Shown: positions 22,175 to 35,200 of the stretch, one piece after another
Numbering within the stretch: the stretch's first letter is position 1
Layout of the letters: every line of letters begins with the position of its first letter
Source of the DNA: Clitoria ternatea
Lineage: Eukaryota > Streptophyta > Magnoliopsida > Fabales > Fabaceae
Length of the DNA: 64,000 nucleotides
Reading direction: 5' to 3'
NCBI GenBank assembly: GCA_037962975.1
Contig: CM075674.1
Span: forward strand, 84,460,501-84,524,500
Program-made: the position numbers and the translations under genes
The notes under the pieces: generated by a model
What the model saw: only the letters and a program-made list of their open reading frames with translations
What the model was told of the DNA's origin: nothing
Database searches by the model: none

Positions 22175-23899
22175 GATCTATCTGGTTTCCCGACCATCTT
22201 CTTCTTTGGAAAGAGCCAAGATATCCTCATCTGGGAAATCATGCCGCATTAGTTAGTAAGCCTCAATGGGTTGGTGTGCCAAGTAATCTGCTAGCGCACT
22301 CCCTTTGATTGCCTTTTGGGTGACATATGTTATGTCATATTCTGTCAGTAACACTTGCCAACGGGCAATCCTCCCAGTCAAAGCAGGTTTTTCAAAGATA
22401 TACTTGATGGGATCCATCTTAGACACCAGCTAAGTAGTATGATTAAGTATGTATTGCCGTAAGCGTCGGGCAGCCCAGGCCAATGCACAACATGTTCTTT
22501 CAAGAGATGAATACCTCATCTCGCATTCAGTAAATCTCTTGCTCAAGTAGTAGATGGCGCATTCCTTCCTCCCAGTCTCATCATGTTGACCTAATACGTA
22601 CCCCATGGATTCATTCAGCACGGTCAGGTATAGAATTAGCGGTCTCCTATGAACGGGCGGCACCAAGACTGGTAGCTCTAATAAGTACTGCTTTATCTTT
22701 TCAAATGCAATCTGGCAATCATCATTCCACTATCCAGGCTGGTTCTTGCGAAGCAATTTAAAAATCGGCTCACAGGTTGCTGTCATTTGGGAAATGAATC
22801 GGGTGATGTAATTCAATCTTCCTAGGAATCCTCAGACTTCTTTTTTAGTTCGAGGAGGAGGCATTTCCAGAATTGCCTTGACTTTGTCAGGATCAACTTC
22901 TATCCCTCTCTCATTCACAATGAATCCTAACAATTTGCCGGATCTTGCGCCAAAAGTGCACTTGGCGGGATTCAATCTAAGCTTGAATTTCCTTAACCTT
23001 TCAAAAAGTTTTCTCAGGTCAGCAATGTGTTCTTCTTCAGATCTGGACTTGGCAATTATGTCATCCACATAGACTTCTATTTCCTTGTGCATCATGTCAT
23101 GGAAGAGAGTCACCATTGCCCTTTGATAGGTGGCTCCTGCATTCTTCAATCCAAAGGACATTACTTTATAACAAAAGGTGCCCCACAGAGTAATGAACGT
23201 GGTCTTTTCCATATCTTCTGGTGCCATCTTGATCTGGTTATATCCCGAAAATCCATCCATGAATGAGAAGATGGAATGCTGAGCTGTGTTATCAACCAGT
23301 ACGTCAATCTGAGGTAAAGGAAAATCATCCTTAGGACTCGCCCGATTCAAGTCTCGGTAGTCCACACACATTCTTACTTTCCCATCTTTCTTTGGAACGG
23401 GAACTATGTTGGCTACCCATTGCGGATACTTAGCTACGGCTAAGAAACCAGCATCGAATTGTTTCTTGACTTCTTCTTTGATCTTAAGAAGCATTTCTGG
23501 TTTCATTCGTCGCAACTTTTGCTTGATCGGTGGACATTCCGGCTTTAAAGGCAACTTGTGTTCCACAATGTTATTATCTAGACCCGGCATATCTTGATAT
23601 GACCATGCAAAAATGTCTCGAAATTCCCGGAGCAGTTTAATCAATTCACACTGCCGTTGTTCGCTCAAGAGGGTGCCTATCTTGACTTCTTTATTTTCCC
23701 CTTCATCTCCCAGGTTAATGGTCTCAATCTTTTCCTGATGAGGTTGAATTTCTTTATCTTCCTGTTCCATTAATCTCGTCAATTTGGGTGAAGGTTCAAA
23801 GTCTTCCTCATTCTCCTCATAGGCGTAATCATTCGGATTATCAGAGTCATGAAATAGAACCGAGTTCTCATTACTCTCAGAAGAATCACTTTCAGATCT
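22175..23899 (-). pseudogene. Element A reverse transcriptase and first RNase H
   Basis: After the intron acceptor the frame opens with an acidic leader and runs to a TGA at 22832. Within it MCVDYRDLNRASPKDDFPLP, FMDGFSGYNQI and EVYVDDIIAKS mark a Ty3/gypsy RT with an intact YVDD box. Shorter frames continue with FLGRLNYITRFISQMT, then the RNase H segment at 22430-22666 (GYVLGQHDETG, YYLSKRFTECE, ERTCCALAWA) and a tether to about 22250. At least four in-frame stops occur (22832-22834, near 22733, 22430 and 22245); the one at 22832 has TGA where the family has an arginine codon. The element can no longer make full pol. Confidence 0.88.
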
Positions 23900-24115
23900 G
23901 CATTTGGTGTTATATTATAATGAATGAAAACAAAGAAAGACAATCGAATGGAAGGTTTAAAAGAAAGAGATTGAACAAAGATGAGGTATAAAATTAGACT
24001 CCGTTCATTTAATTTAATAAGCAAGCAAGTTTTTTTTTTTTGCCCTTATTACAAAATAGATCCCAAAGCCTTAGGCATAGCAAAGGGATTGACAAGTTTT
24101 GAAAACAACAATTAC
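23900..24115 (-). other. Probable spliceosomal intron in element A between protease and RT
   Basis: On the minus strand the donor is CAAA|GTAATT (GT at 24115-24114) and the acceptor AAATGCAG (ending at 23900), giving 216 bp. Without splicing, the protease frame stops at once (TAA at 24114-24112). With splicing, the AA left over joins A from the next exon and the frame runs straight into the RT reading frame with no stop. Ogre elements are known to have an intron at this point of pol. This copy fits in position, GT-AG borders and frame. Confidence 0.8.
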
Positions 24116-25707
24116 TTTGACTGAGGATTGATAGTTATGGGGAACTCCATGATTTCCCAGTTGTCTAGTTCTTGACCAGGTGAGTAAGCATGCACCAATT
24201 CCACATCACAGCTGGGCCCGTCTACAATCATGGCCACCTGACCTGGATATATAATCTCGTCACTCCTGAAGCTTTGATAGAGGTCACAGATAGGGATTCT
24301 AGCAGTGTTGAATTCCTGACCGGTAAGGCGAGCAATCCTTCTCTCCCTTCTTTCTTCTCCTATCCTTTTTCTGTCAGCTGCTGTAGGCTTGTACCCCAGA
24401 CCGTATCTATTCTTGTTCTCTAGAAGGCATATAGGTTGGGTCCTTCCTTCCAATTCTCGTCCTAGCCCTCTTCCCAGCTTGTATCCTTCTCTCAACATTG
24501 TCTTTGCAACCATTAGAGGCACGTTTGGGAAAGACGTCTTTGTAATGCTTGTTGCGTTTGCTACCTCTAAAGCTTGAAATGAGGTTTTGAGGGCTTCCTC
24601 AGTCGCTTCAATGTATGGGGTATTGGTAGGTTTACTGACCAACAAGTCCTCTTCTCCAGAGACAATCACCAACTTGTTGTCAATGATGAATTTCAACTTC
24701 TGGTGCAGAGTGAAAGGGACTACCCCAACCGAATGGATCCACGGTTGTCCCAACAAACAACTGTATGCGGGCGTAATATCCATGACTTGAAAAAAGATTT
24801 GAAAGGTGCATGGCCCAACCTGTATAGACAGTTCAATTTCCCCCATAACTTCTCGACGAGTTCCGTCAAAAGCCCGGACTACCATGGAACTGGGTCTCAT
24901 ATGGGTCCCATAAAAAGGTAACTTTGCCAACGTAGATTTTGGCATTACATTCAAGGACGACCCATTGTCAACAAACACCTTCGCCATGATATGATCTTGG
25001 CATTTTACGGAGATATGAAGGGCTTTATTGTGCCCTCTTCCTTCTACCGGTGTCTTATCATCCGTAAAAGTTAGATAGTTGTTGGCCACAATGTGTCCCA
25101 CTATGCCTTCGAACTTATCTACCGTCAAATCATGTTTCACATGTGCCTCACTCAAAACCTTCATCAGTGTGTTCTGGTGTGGTTCAGAACTCATTAGCAA
25201 GGACAACAGATAAATTTTTGTCGGGGTGTGGTTCAGTTGGTCCAACACCTGGTAGTCACTATGACGAATGAATCTTAGAAACTCTTGGGCTTCCTCTTCA
25301 GTTACGGCCTTCTTTGCCTCACCAGAGGATTCCCCCTTCCCAGGTCTAACATCCCCTGTAGCTTTGTCAAGTTTTGGTTCTGGGGGAGCATATACTCTTC
25401 CACTTCGGGTGACACCCCTAATTCCAGCAATATTCGTGATAGGGGATGATGGTGTAGGCTCAACTACCTCAGAACTACTAACAACCACATCAGTGCCATA
25501 CTTCCACGGCATAGCTCGTGAATCCTTGTAAGGGAACGGGGTTGGTGCGTTCAACTTGATGACAGTCTTAGCAGGAGTCGAAGCCACAGGTGCATTTTTG
25601 TTGTAAAATATGACTCGAGGCTTTGGGGCTCGAACTCGGCTTTGCTCTTGTATCATATTTATTCTGCCTTTATGATGCCGGTAAACTTCTATGACATGAC
25701 TGTCCAT
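24112..25707 (-). pseudogene. Element A protease region with G-patch-like segment
   Basis: A 531-codon open frame, same phase as the gag frame upstream and separated from it by one TAG (25714-25716). Retropepsin-like protease is at about residues 225-345 with VFVDNGSSLNVMP (243-255; active Asp247) and CLLGQPWIHS downstream. At 404-440 the segment EGYKLGRGLGRELEGR and then NKNRYGLGYKP resembles a G-patch, a glycine-rich RNA-associated motif found after protease in some retroelements. The protease would process gag-pol; the G-patch role in plants is unknown. The open frame itself has no internal stop and ends at the intron donor. Confidence 0.85.
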
Positions 25708-26994
25708 AAGTCCCTAAAGGGTTTTTTGGAAGTCTCTTCGCTTTGCGGACTGGAGGTCATTGCACTCTTCATCCCATGATCCTTCTATCAATCCCATCTT
25801 AAGCATATGGGAGTGAATCGTTTCTAATGGCATTTGGATGTCCTCAACCTTGGAAATACATTCCTCATCTCTTTCCACAGCGTTAACACCTGGTCTCTCG
25901 TGGTTAGGCAGAGGATTGGTGGTCACATTTGGGCTTCCTTCTTTGAAGCTTATCCAATCAGCTCTGATTAAATCCCTTACCTTAAATTTCAGTGCCAGGC
26001 AGTTCTCGGTGGAATGTCCTGGTGCACCGGCGTGGTAATCACACCGAGCATTTGGGTCATACCCTTTGGGATAAGGTGGCTGAAGTGGTTTTAGAGGGCA
26101 AGGTGCTACTAGTGTGTTTTCAATAAGATGGGGGAGAAGCTCAGTGTAGGTCATGGGAATTGGATCAAATTGCACTTGAGTGTGGTCATTATTCTGCCTC
26201 CTCATATTTGGATTCGGTGGGTTCATTTGTGGTGGTTGATATGGTGCTTGTGGTGGTGCAGGTGGTCGCATGACAGGTGGTCGAAAATATGGTGGGTTCG
26301 AATTTGGAATTGCAGCCATATATGGGTGTGGCCCGTTATGGTAAGTTGACGGAAAGGTGACGGGGGTAGGTGATCTGGGCTGGTTCCTTCTTTGATTATA
26401 AGAGACCAGGTTAGTCTCTCCCTCTCTTCTTTTACCCTCTCCAAGTGAAGGTTTTCTTGCTGTTCCAACCCCAGGTGGGCCATGAGTAATCTTCCCAGTC
26501 CCCAGGCGATTCTCTATTCTTTCTCTGATAGTGACGATGTCGGAGAAATGGGAGGAAATGCTTCCAATCATCTTATCGTAGAAGGGTGACTAGAGTGTAT
26601 CAATAAATGTAGAAATTACCTCCTTCTCTGATAGAGGTGGGTCAACCTGTGCTGCTACTTCTCGCCACCGTTGGGTATATTCTTTAAACGTCTCGTTATC
26701 TTTCTTGGTCATGTTTTGCAACTGTACTCTATCTGGCGCCATATCCAGATTATACTTGTACTGTTGCATGAAAGCATCTGCCAGATCTTCCCAACAGCGT
26801 ATACGAGATCGTTCAAGATGATTGTACCAAGTTAGAGGTGCTCCAACCAGACTATCCTGGAAACAATGAATGAGCAGAGGGTTATTGGAAGCATGAGAAG
26901 CCATTTTCCGGCAGTACATGGTAAGATGGTTCTTCGAACAGGTTAGCCCCCGATATTTATCAAATTCTGGCATTTTAAACTTGGGAGGAATAAC

Positions 26995-28279
26995 TGTTGG
27001 TGTATGCACTATGAGACTTTATGCTTTTTCATTTGTATCATTTTTCTACTTATCAATTGAATAAATATTTCAGTTTAAAGTTGTTTTAAACATATTTATC
27101 CTTGGAGTAATAGGTCATATAAAAATTATTCCTAAAATGTCCCTAGTTAAGTATTTACATGGGGACATGTAAATACACTGAGACTAGTGTGTGAGTGTAC
27201 TGATGACCTGATCTCACAGATCATAGATATAGATGATATCGAGTCTTCACACGGGTACACATTAAGAGTAATGATGTACTGGACAGACCCACCATGAGAA
27301 CGTTGCATGGATCGTTACATGATTGTCATAAACGATTCTCAATGTGATAATGGTATATGTAGTCCTTCGACCTGAAGTCACTACGATTCCTACATGAGGA
27401 GTTTATTGTTTTAATACAATTAAACGTCTTCTGTAACAAGAGGACTATAAAGGTTGTGATTAGGCAATGAACAAATTATGCAGAGGGATGTGAGTGATGT
27501 AGATGGGATTTGTCTCTCCTATGTGACAGGAGTGATATCCATAGGCCACTTGATGGAGTAAGACTAAGAAAACGCATGGCCATGCTAGAAAGAATAAATA
27601 TTAGATATTTATTCGGATCCAGTCTACTCCGGTATCAAGTAAAATAAATTGGGCCGTACAAGGATGACGCGACCATGCCTTGGGCCCAATTAGGATATCG
27701 TGACAAAAGGAATAAACGTATTAAATAATTATCACTTATAGGTTATGTTAATAATATTCGGACATAATGATGCATTGCTAGATGCCGCTCTTATTTTATA
27801 TTAATAATAAAATAGTTTATTATTAATATGACCGGGTATTTTACCTATAGGGTCACACACATAGAGTAAGCCCATCAGAAAATGTTGTCTTATTTTAGTT
27901 GGACTAAAATAAAGCTATTGGGCCTAACTCATTTGGAATGAGTAAGGAGCCCACTTTTAGAGAGAACAAATTAGGTCAAACCTAAGCCTATAAATAGAGC
28001 ATAAGATGCTCATAGGCCGTTCACTCAAGTGAGACACAAAATTCGCAAAAAGTTGCAAGAGCTACACGCCGTCAACCTAGCAGTTGGCAAGTGTTGCGAT
28101 TCTGGTGGGAGTGCTCGTGTGGACTCCTAAAGGACGAGGCTACGACTGCTTCGGAGTTCTTCAAGAGGTAACCTGAATAATTTCGAAATTTGTTTTTTTT
28201 GCTTTGAAACACGGAACCTTGCAAATCCTATGGAATCCCTTTAATTTTTCCGCTGCTCATGCTTAGGGATTTCCTAACA
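26995..28279 (+). mobile_element. Solo LTR F inserted in the gag of element A (probably Ty1/copia)
   Basis: A 1,285-bp TGTTGG...CCTAACA sequence with the perfect duplication ATAAC at 26990-26994 and 28280-28284. It carries TATAAATAG at 27989-27997 on the plus strand, about 280 bp before its right end, which sets its orientation. No coding sequence is inside. The TGTTRGG end and the 'CCGCTG' near the 3' end resemble copia LTRs, but lineage is uncertain. Confidence 0.78.
27989..27997 (+). promoter_or_regulatory. TATA box of solo LTR F
   Basis: TATAAATAG in the normal position of an LTR promoter. Transcripts would read toward the element A gag remnant in antisense. Confidence 0.5.
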
Positions 28280-29264
28280 ATAACAACATCGGGAATCAGA
28301 CAGAGTTATGCAGCACTGCCCATTCCAAACCGGTTCGTTCTTTCCATTTCTCTTAAACGCCTTTCCAGGAATTCTAACCTTCCCTCCTGGGTAGCAGCAG
28401 CAGCACTTGGTCCTGCAGCAACATGATAACTAGTACCCCTAATTGGTTGGTCGACATGTGCCGAGTTTGCATTAGGCATTGAGATGTGGGGTCTGGCTGT
28501 TGCTTGGGTAGCTTGTGGTTGCGCGGCTTGTGTATGGATCAGAATTGTTTGAGGATCCCGGACGGGTAGAGCATTTGGTTGAGCCGCATGAAGGATTGTT
28601 TCCTGATAATTAGGCTCTTCTTGAAGTGATGGGAAATAGCCAGGTGGCAATCCATATGGGGGAAAGGGTATGGCATTACCTTCTTCATCTATGTAGATAG
28701 GTTGCTGGGTGTCAGCAGGGTCTGATTTCCTAACGTGAATAGTTAGGGGAGGCGCAGCAGGGTTTGAGCTTGGCCCTCCAGCAGGACCCTGAGTGTGTTG
28801 GGGAGTGGATGGTCGTTGTCTGGCGTTTTCAACACCTGCTGAAGAATCCCCTTCTGTGACTCTCCTTTCAAGAAGCTTGGCCATTTCAGCCATTTGTTCT
28901 TTCAACTGATTGACTTCGGCTCTCAAGCTCTCATTTTCTTGTTCCATTTCAGCCATGAGTTTCGTATTGAGCCTAGTCGCGTAAGGATGTCTACCCGTTA
29001 TGTCTGGAAACCATAATATTTTGTTAGGAAAATAAAAGTAAACAGATAAAGAAAAAAGGAAAAGAAAAATAAATGATGTTACGCAGGATGCGATTCTGAA
29101 TTTAGCGCGTATTCTCCGACCGTTCCTCAGAACGTCTCGTTCAAAAGTACTAGGTAAAGCAGTAAAGTGGAAATTAACATGACACAATTATGAAAGCGGA
29201 TTAATTCATCATTCCATTCTTCTGTAGAGGTACAATATTACTTGAAAGATTTGATTACAACATT

Positions 29265-31189
29265 TCAACCATCCCTGGCCCGAGCAATCATGTCCCTCAT
29301 TTTACAAAGTCTTTCCTGGCAATAATTCAGAAATGATGATATCTCTTTTGGGGTGGATAAAGGATTGACCATGCCTTCGGCCTGCTTCAACATTGAGGGA
29401 AAATCCTCCAAGATTCCATTAGCTATGTATGCCAACTTGGCGAAACAGTCCATCCATAAATGAACGACCTCGTCCCGTTGAGCTAACTCAGTCCCCAAAG
29501 CTCGTGTGGCCTTTTGGCAGCGTTGCTCAGCATCACAGGCTTTTTTCTGTTCATCATGTATTTCTTGCTCATAAGCCCTCATTGTTTCATCAAGCTGTTG
29601 CTCCAATTTATGGACCTGGGTTTGCAGCATTTCCTTTTGTACCGAGGTCTCTTTTTCTTTTGATAGTGTCAGCATGTTTTTCAGGACTTGTTTTTCGGCC
29701 AATATGGCGTCACTCTGTTGGCCTTTTGTTTTAAGCTGGGAATTAGCCGCACGAAGGCAATGGTCCTGTTTCACCCTGTAGTCTTCATCAATCTTCCTCT
29801 TCTTTCGCATTTCATCCATAGCATGTTTCCCTTCGGAATTCTCCTTCCTCTGAAGGGAGCACTCTTGTTGACATTTCAAAAGATCTTCTTCTAGCTTCTG
29901 ATTCTTTGCTGTCAACTCTTCTATTTGTGCCTTCAGAGCCATGGTGACCTTGTCTTCCATGATGATTGGCGGAGGGAGGATTGGTATGAAGGGCTTTTGA
30001 AGGGCAGTTTTACAATGGAGGCCCTGTTTAGGACCCATTCAAAGTATTCGGCCCCTACAGCATGGCTTCGTGCCCCTAATTCTTTTCTCATTCTATGGAT
30101 CTTCTTCCACGCATTGGCTATATCCCGAACAATGGATGTGTAATCCCCTTTTGCATAGTACAAAACGAAAGGAGTGAGCAATTTTTTGTTCGGTGGCCCG
30201 AGTAGAGGATAAGCCAACTGACGCTTTGCAATAACAGGGTTGTAATCGATGCATCCCTGCGTGCCCATGAGAGGAACATTCGGATATCTTCCACAACTAT
30301 AGATGATTGACTCAACCATTAGCCATTGAGGATACCACCTGACTTTTTCAGCTGTAAGGCTTACGAGGTGATTAGCCCATTCACGCCCACTCTTCACGGC
30401 CAATTGACACAATTTTAAATCAGAAACCGGACACTCAGCTTTACATATTTGATGGAAGACATGAGATGTGAGACATACGTATAAAACGGGTAAACAGCAA
30501 ATGATCCTCTTTCCCCCTTGTGTGTGGCAGAAATCCATGGTGCAATACACATTGGCCAACACGGCTGTGACTGGATTCTCGAGCCGGTGCTTACGAGCCA
30601 GGAAAATAGCAACAGCGTCATAATCCACATAGTTGTCTAAATTAGGGAACAAGACAACCCCGTAAATAGTGAGGGCTAAAGTATCCATGAAAGCCTCACA
30701 TTCCTCTTTATCAGCCAGGATTTGCATGTGCTTCTCAAGAAATTCTCGGGTGAACCCGGGAACTTGATTTCTGTTCATTTGCACATTCCTCAATGCCTCG
30801 GGAGAGATTCTCAAAACACGGGCGATTGAAGCAGTTGTCGCGTGATGGTCAAGATGGCGATAGGGAATTTGCCCTTCCACTTGTATCCCCAATATCTGTT
30901 CAAATTCTTCTATTGACGAAGCAAGTTGAAAATCTCTAAATGTGAAACAGCGGAGGGGTGGGTCATAAAATTGTGCCAAGGCTGTAATTGCTTCGGTTTG
31001 GACTTCCACCTCCAATAGTCTTAAGATCTTCCCATATTTCCTGGTAAGGGCCATCTTCTGAGTCATACTTAATCTTTTCCCCAGTGCTTGCAGACTAACT
31101 GTATCAACTTTCTTAGCTTTGAGATGTAATATTTTCTTCAACTCTGTCACATCTGTACCATAATTATCATGTTTCATGTTAATTTCCAT
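29265..31189 (-). pseudogene. Element A ORF1: DUF7745-like domain plus coiled coil, frameshifted
   Basis: This is the extra ORF that Ogre elements carry upstream of gag. The first frame (29933-31189, 418 codons) includes KYGKILRLLEVEV, QFYDPPLRCFTFRDFQLA and IYGVVLFPNLDNYVD, the pattern of the plant DUF7745 / mobile-domain-like family. A second frame (29265-about 30010) follows with a long coiled coil (ALKAQIEELTAKNQKLEEDL and more) and a helical end. A 1-bp frameshift between about 29975 and 30015 separates two parts that would make one protein of roughly 640 aa. Function is unknown; an intracellular structural or targeting role is only inference. Confidence 0.75.
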
Positions 31190-32227
31190 ACTTGCTCAGA
31201 GATATTGCCAATTTCTGAATCGTTTCCTGCGAATATCGAAACAAAGAAAAGGAATCAGTTATTGTTATGTTTTGAAATTCATGTTTTCCCCAAAGATGTG
31301 ATGTAAAAAAAAAATTGTTTTTGTTTTTATTTTTTTTGTTTGGGAAACATTGATTTCCAAAACTCATGCGAGTCTAAGTTGCAGAAGCTATAGATTTTCT
31401 TAATCGTCATTGATGCCCCAGTTAAAAGGACCTAAAATTGTTTCTTTTGATTTCCTTGTTTTGACGACCAGGAAAATCTACAACTCAGGACTTGGAGGTA
31501 CATGATCAAAAGAGAATTATCCATCCATTCGAAGTATACTGGGTGTTTTGGAAATGAATCATTGTTTTCGAAATAGAGTACCCTCAATGGATAGATAATT
31601 CATTCATTTGGATTTAAAAGGGAGAGTGAAAATGACATAAGGTAAAGTAAAGTCTGCCCTTTTGTGGCCTAGGTTGGGTTTTATTGAAAGTTTTTTCTAG
31701 GCCCTATGGCTTGTCTAAAAGTAACTCTCCACACCGGGTGGCTTCCACTAGACATCTAGAAGGTCACCAGAGTCAAGATCCTACCCATGACAGGGACGCA
31801 AACAGTGGGGAATCCACTAAGTGCGTATATCATGAGAGGTCGAACTCTGGTTGAGGTTCTCACGAACACCGGATAGGAAGTACATCCCATACGATTCCGT
31901 TACCAACCCCTCCTAACTTAAGCTTCATTTGGGGCCCGGGTATAGGGCGCCACTCATAGGTGTGTGCAAGTAATTGTGAGTGTAGTGTGTGGAAGGGCAT
32001 TCAATACCTTTTACCTTACCCCATTCTGCACAAAGAACAAACACAGAACAAATATACAAAGTCGTCTAACCTAGGGTTCAATAATCACACAGACATATAA
32101 ATGATAAAATACAAACAAAACAGAAACCATATACAAACATTGACAAAAAAATAAAATAAAGGAAGAAGTTAAGTAATTAATATGCTAATTAAAACATGCG
32201 CTATCAAATTGACTGGCTTGACTCTCT
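31190..32227 (-). other. Element A 5' leader between primer site and ORF1
   Basis: About 1 kb of untranslated leader, no ORF of note. It would contain the packaging signal, which cannot be recognised by eye. Confidence 0.55.
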
Positions 32228-32247
32228 AAGTCCCTAGTGGAGTCCCA
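32228..32247 (-). promoter_or_regulatory. Primer-binding site of element A (tRNA-Arg type)
   Basis: On the minus strand TGGGACTCCACTAGGGACTT follows the 5' LTR end after two bases. It resembles the tRNA-Arg-type primer site of Ogre elements with a few changes. Confidence 0.6.
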
Positions 32248-32249
32248 TC

Positions 32250-35200
32250 TGTCGCGACCGGGATCGCGGCGGCACGGCCGACCCTCAAAACGATTTTTTT
32301 GTTTGGTTCGAAAAGAAAAAACAGGGAGTCGCCACCAATATTTTTAGGATAAAATATCAGGAAAACCTTTCGTTAAAGCACTGGTTATAAAAATGAAATT
32401 CCATGTTCGGGAGTCTAATTACAGGTGAGGAAGGTATTAGCACCTCACAACTGTCCGTTATAAAAATGGTTACCTCAATATAATAGCGCGCATTATAATT
32501 AACCCAATAATTATTTTAACTTCTTCATGAAAAGAAAGTATACGAGATGACAAAACATATAAAAATAAACAAAAATAAACACGGAATATTTACATGAGAT
32601 TAACGGGACGTCTCGTCTAAGTTAAACTCGCTCCTCTTCCTCTCTTTTTTAAAAGAAAAATAAAAATTGCAATAATAATGAGAATAATAATAATCATTAC
32701 AACTTTTATGCTAGTCCAAATAAAATGTAAGAAGCACTCATTTTTTTTGTTATATATTTATTACAAACCTAGGAAGGGGTAAAAAAGAAAAGAAAAGAAA
32801 ATAATAGCAATTTATTTTAGTGGGAAAATGGAGTACCGAGTGAAAAAATGGGATTCCGACTGAAAAGGTGAAAAACTGAGTGAAAAATAGAAAAACTGAG
32901 TGAAAAAGTGGAATGCCGAGTGAAAAGATGAATACCGAGTAAAAACAGTGGGCCGACCGAGGGAGAAAAACAGTAGGGGTTGACAAGAGTTTGAAGGTGT
33001 CTAGAGGGAGAGAAAGGGCTGTGTTGTATGGTAGGAGGAGAAAGGTGTTGGGAAAGAGGAGAGGTTGAACCGTGTGGGTTTTAGTGGAGAGAGAGAGAGA
33101 GCTGGATGGTATGGGTTATAAGGAGAGGGGGACGGTGTTGGTGGGTTGGAGGACGGTGTGGAGAGAGGAGAGTGAGGAGATAGTGTGGGTGCAGGAGAAA
33201 GGAGAGGGAAGGAGAGGGGATACAGTGGTGGGCTAAGAGGAGAGGGACAGGGAGGAGGACAGTGAAGGGAGGAAGAGAGGGACAGCGTTTGGGAGGAAAA
33301 GAGAGGGGACTACACGATGTTGGGTTTCTCTCAATGAAGGCTCCTCCTTTTTTGAAGGCTTTAGGATCCTCTCTATTTATAGAGGTCCTGGACGCCCACC
33401 AGCAGTGGCAAGTGGATTTTTTTATTATTTTTCCTTGCCAGCCGCCCCACTTGACCAGCCTGGATGGAGTTGGATACAGCCTGTACCTAGACAGCTATAG
33501 GGGACGGCAGCTGCTCTTTGTCACTTTGTCAGCCGCCCCCCACAAGTCAAAGATCCACTTGGATAGTGGAAATCCAAGTCAGCAAGGGTACTCGGTGGGA
33601 ATATGGGTCGGATTTCACCTCCTCTCCACAATCCGAGTGGAAAAGGTGAATTTTGTGCACAAGACCGAGTGGAAAAGGAGCTGTTTATACAAAAACCGAG
33701 TGAGGAATGACTCGGAACCGAATAAAATGGTTGAATAATGACTCGGAATTGGGTTAAAATGACTCGGAATTGGCTAAAAATGGCTAAAAAGGATGACTCG
33801 GAAATGGTTTAAGTATGGCTCAGAATTGGGTGAAAGGATGGCTCGGAATTGGCTAAAAGAATAGCTCGGAAATGGATAAAAAGGATGACTCGGAAATGGT
33901 TTAAGTATGGCTCAGAATTGGCTAAAAATGGCTCGAAAATTTAGTGAAAGGACTCACTCGGTGATGACTGAAAAATGACTCAATCGGTACTGACTGACGA
34001 GTGAGTGACTCGGTGCTGACTAAGTGTGACTCATTCGGTGTTGATTGAGAGAGGACTCACTCGGTGCTGACTGGAGATTCTTCACTCGGTGCAGACTGAA
34101 GAGATCTCACTCGGTGCTGACTGGAGATACTTCACTCGGTTCTGACTGAAGAGGCATCACTCGGTGCTGACTGAAGATACTTCACTTGGTTCTGACTGAA
34201 GAGGCATCACTCGGTGCTGACTGGAGATACTTCACTCGGTTCTGACTGAAGAAGCAACACTCGGTTCTGACTGAAGAGGCATCACTCAGAATTCTTTCAA
34301 TCGGAAGTATTTGACTCAGATCTTGTTTTTGTGTGAAGCATTCACTCGAAATTTCTTCTATCGGAGGTGTTTTGCTCAGATCTTGTCTCTGTGTGAAGCA
34401 TTCACTTGGAATTACTTCAATCGGAGGTGTTTTGCTCGGATCTTGTCTCTGCTTGAAACATTCACTCAGAATTTCTTCAAAAGTGACACAGAACTTCACT
34501 GCTTGAAGGATTTACTCGGAACTGACCTTGGGATTCAGTCTCATCTTCCAATCAGAATGGAACTTGGACATTTTTACTCGGAACCTGCCTTCTTCTCACT
34601 CAGAACTTGGAAATTTGGCAATTTTCACTCGGATCCAGCCTTCTTTCCACTCAAAAATTGGAAATTTGGCCATTTCACTCGGAAATAGCCTTCCTCTCAC
34701 TCAGAAATTGGAATTTGGCAATCTGACTCGGAATTGGCCTTCTTTCCACTCAGAACTTGGAATTTCACTCGGAACCGACCTTCTTCTCACTCAGAATTTG
34801 GAAACTCGGACATTTTCACTCGGATAATCCTTCTTCTCACTCAAAACTTGGAATTTCACTCGGAATTGGCCTTCTTTCCACTCAGAATTTGGAATTTCAC
34901 TAGGAATTGGCCTTCTTTCCACTCAGAATTTGGAAACTTAGACATATCCACTCGGAAACAACCTTCTTATTAGTCAGAACTTGGAAACTTGGACATATCC
35001 ACTCGGAAACAACCTTCTTTCTACTCAGAACTTGGAATTTGATAATCTGACCACTGGGATAATCCCACTTCGCTCGGAATCTCCTTCTCTGTGTCTTTTC
35101 TTGAAGCCTTTTCTGTTTGAAAATATCTTGACGCTTGAGACCCACTTGGAAACCCCGTATTTGGAGACACAGCACTCGGGTACGTCTCACTCGGATTCTC

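Larger units (their letters stand above)
25714..29187 (-). pseudogene. Element A gag, split by solo LTR F and stops
   Basis: Gag forms the virus-like particle. The N-terminal part (28306-29187) has a coiled coil (ENESLRAEVNQLKEQMAEMA) and a Pro/Gln-rich tail. It ends at a TAA 22 bp before the right target duplication of F. The middle part (26590-26994) has MPEFDKYRG, LTMYCRKMASHA, DAFMQQYKYNLDMAPDR and FKEYTQRWREVAAQV, the typical retrotransposon gag core. The C-terminal part (25714-26589) follows after an in-frame TAG and has a zinc-knuckle-like CDYHAGAPGHSTENC. The probable gag start is near 29030. The first about 40 codons of the longest frame look like non-coding sequence. Confidence 0.82.
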
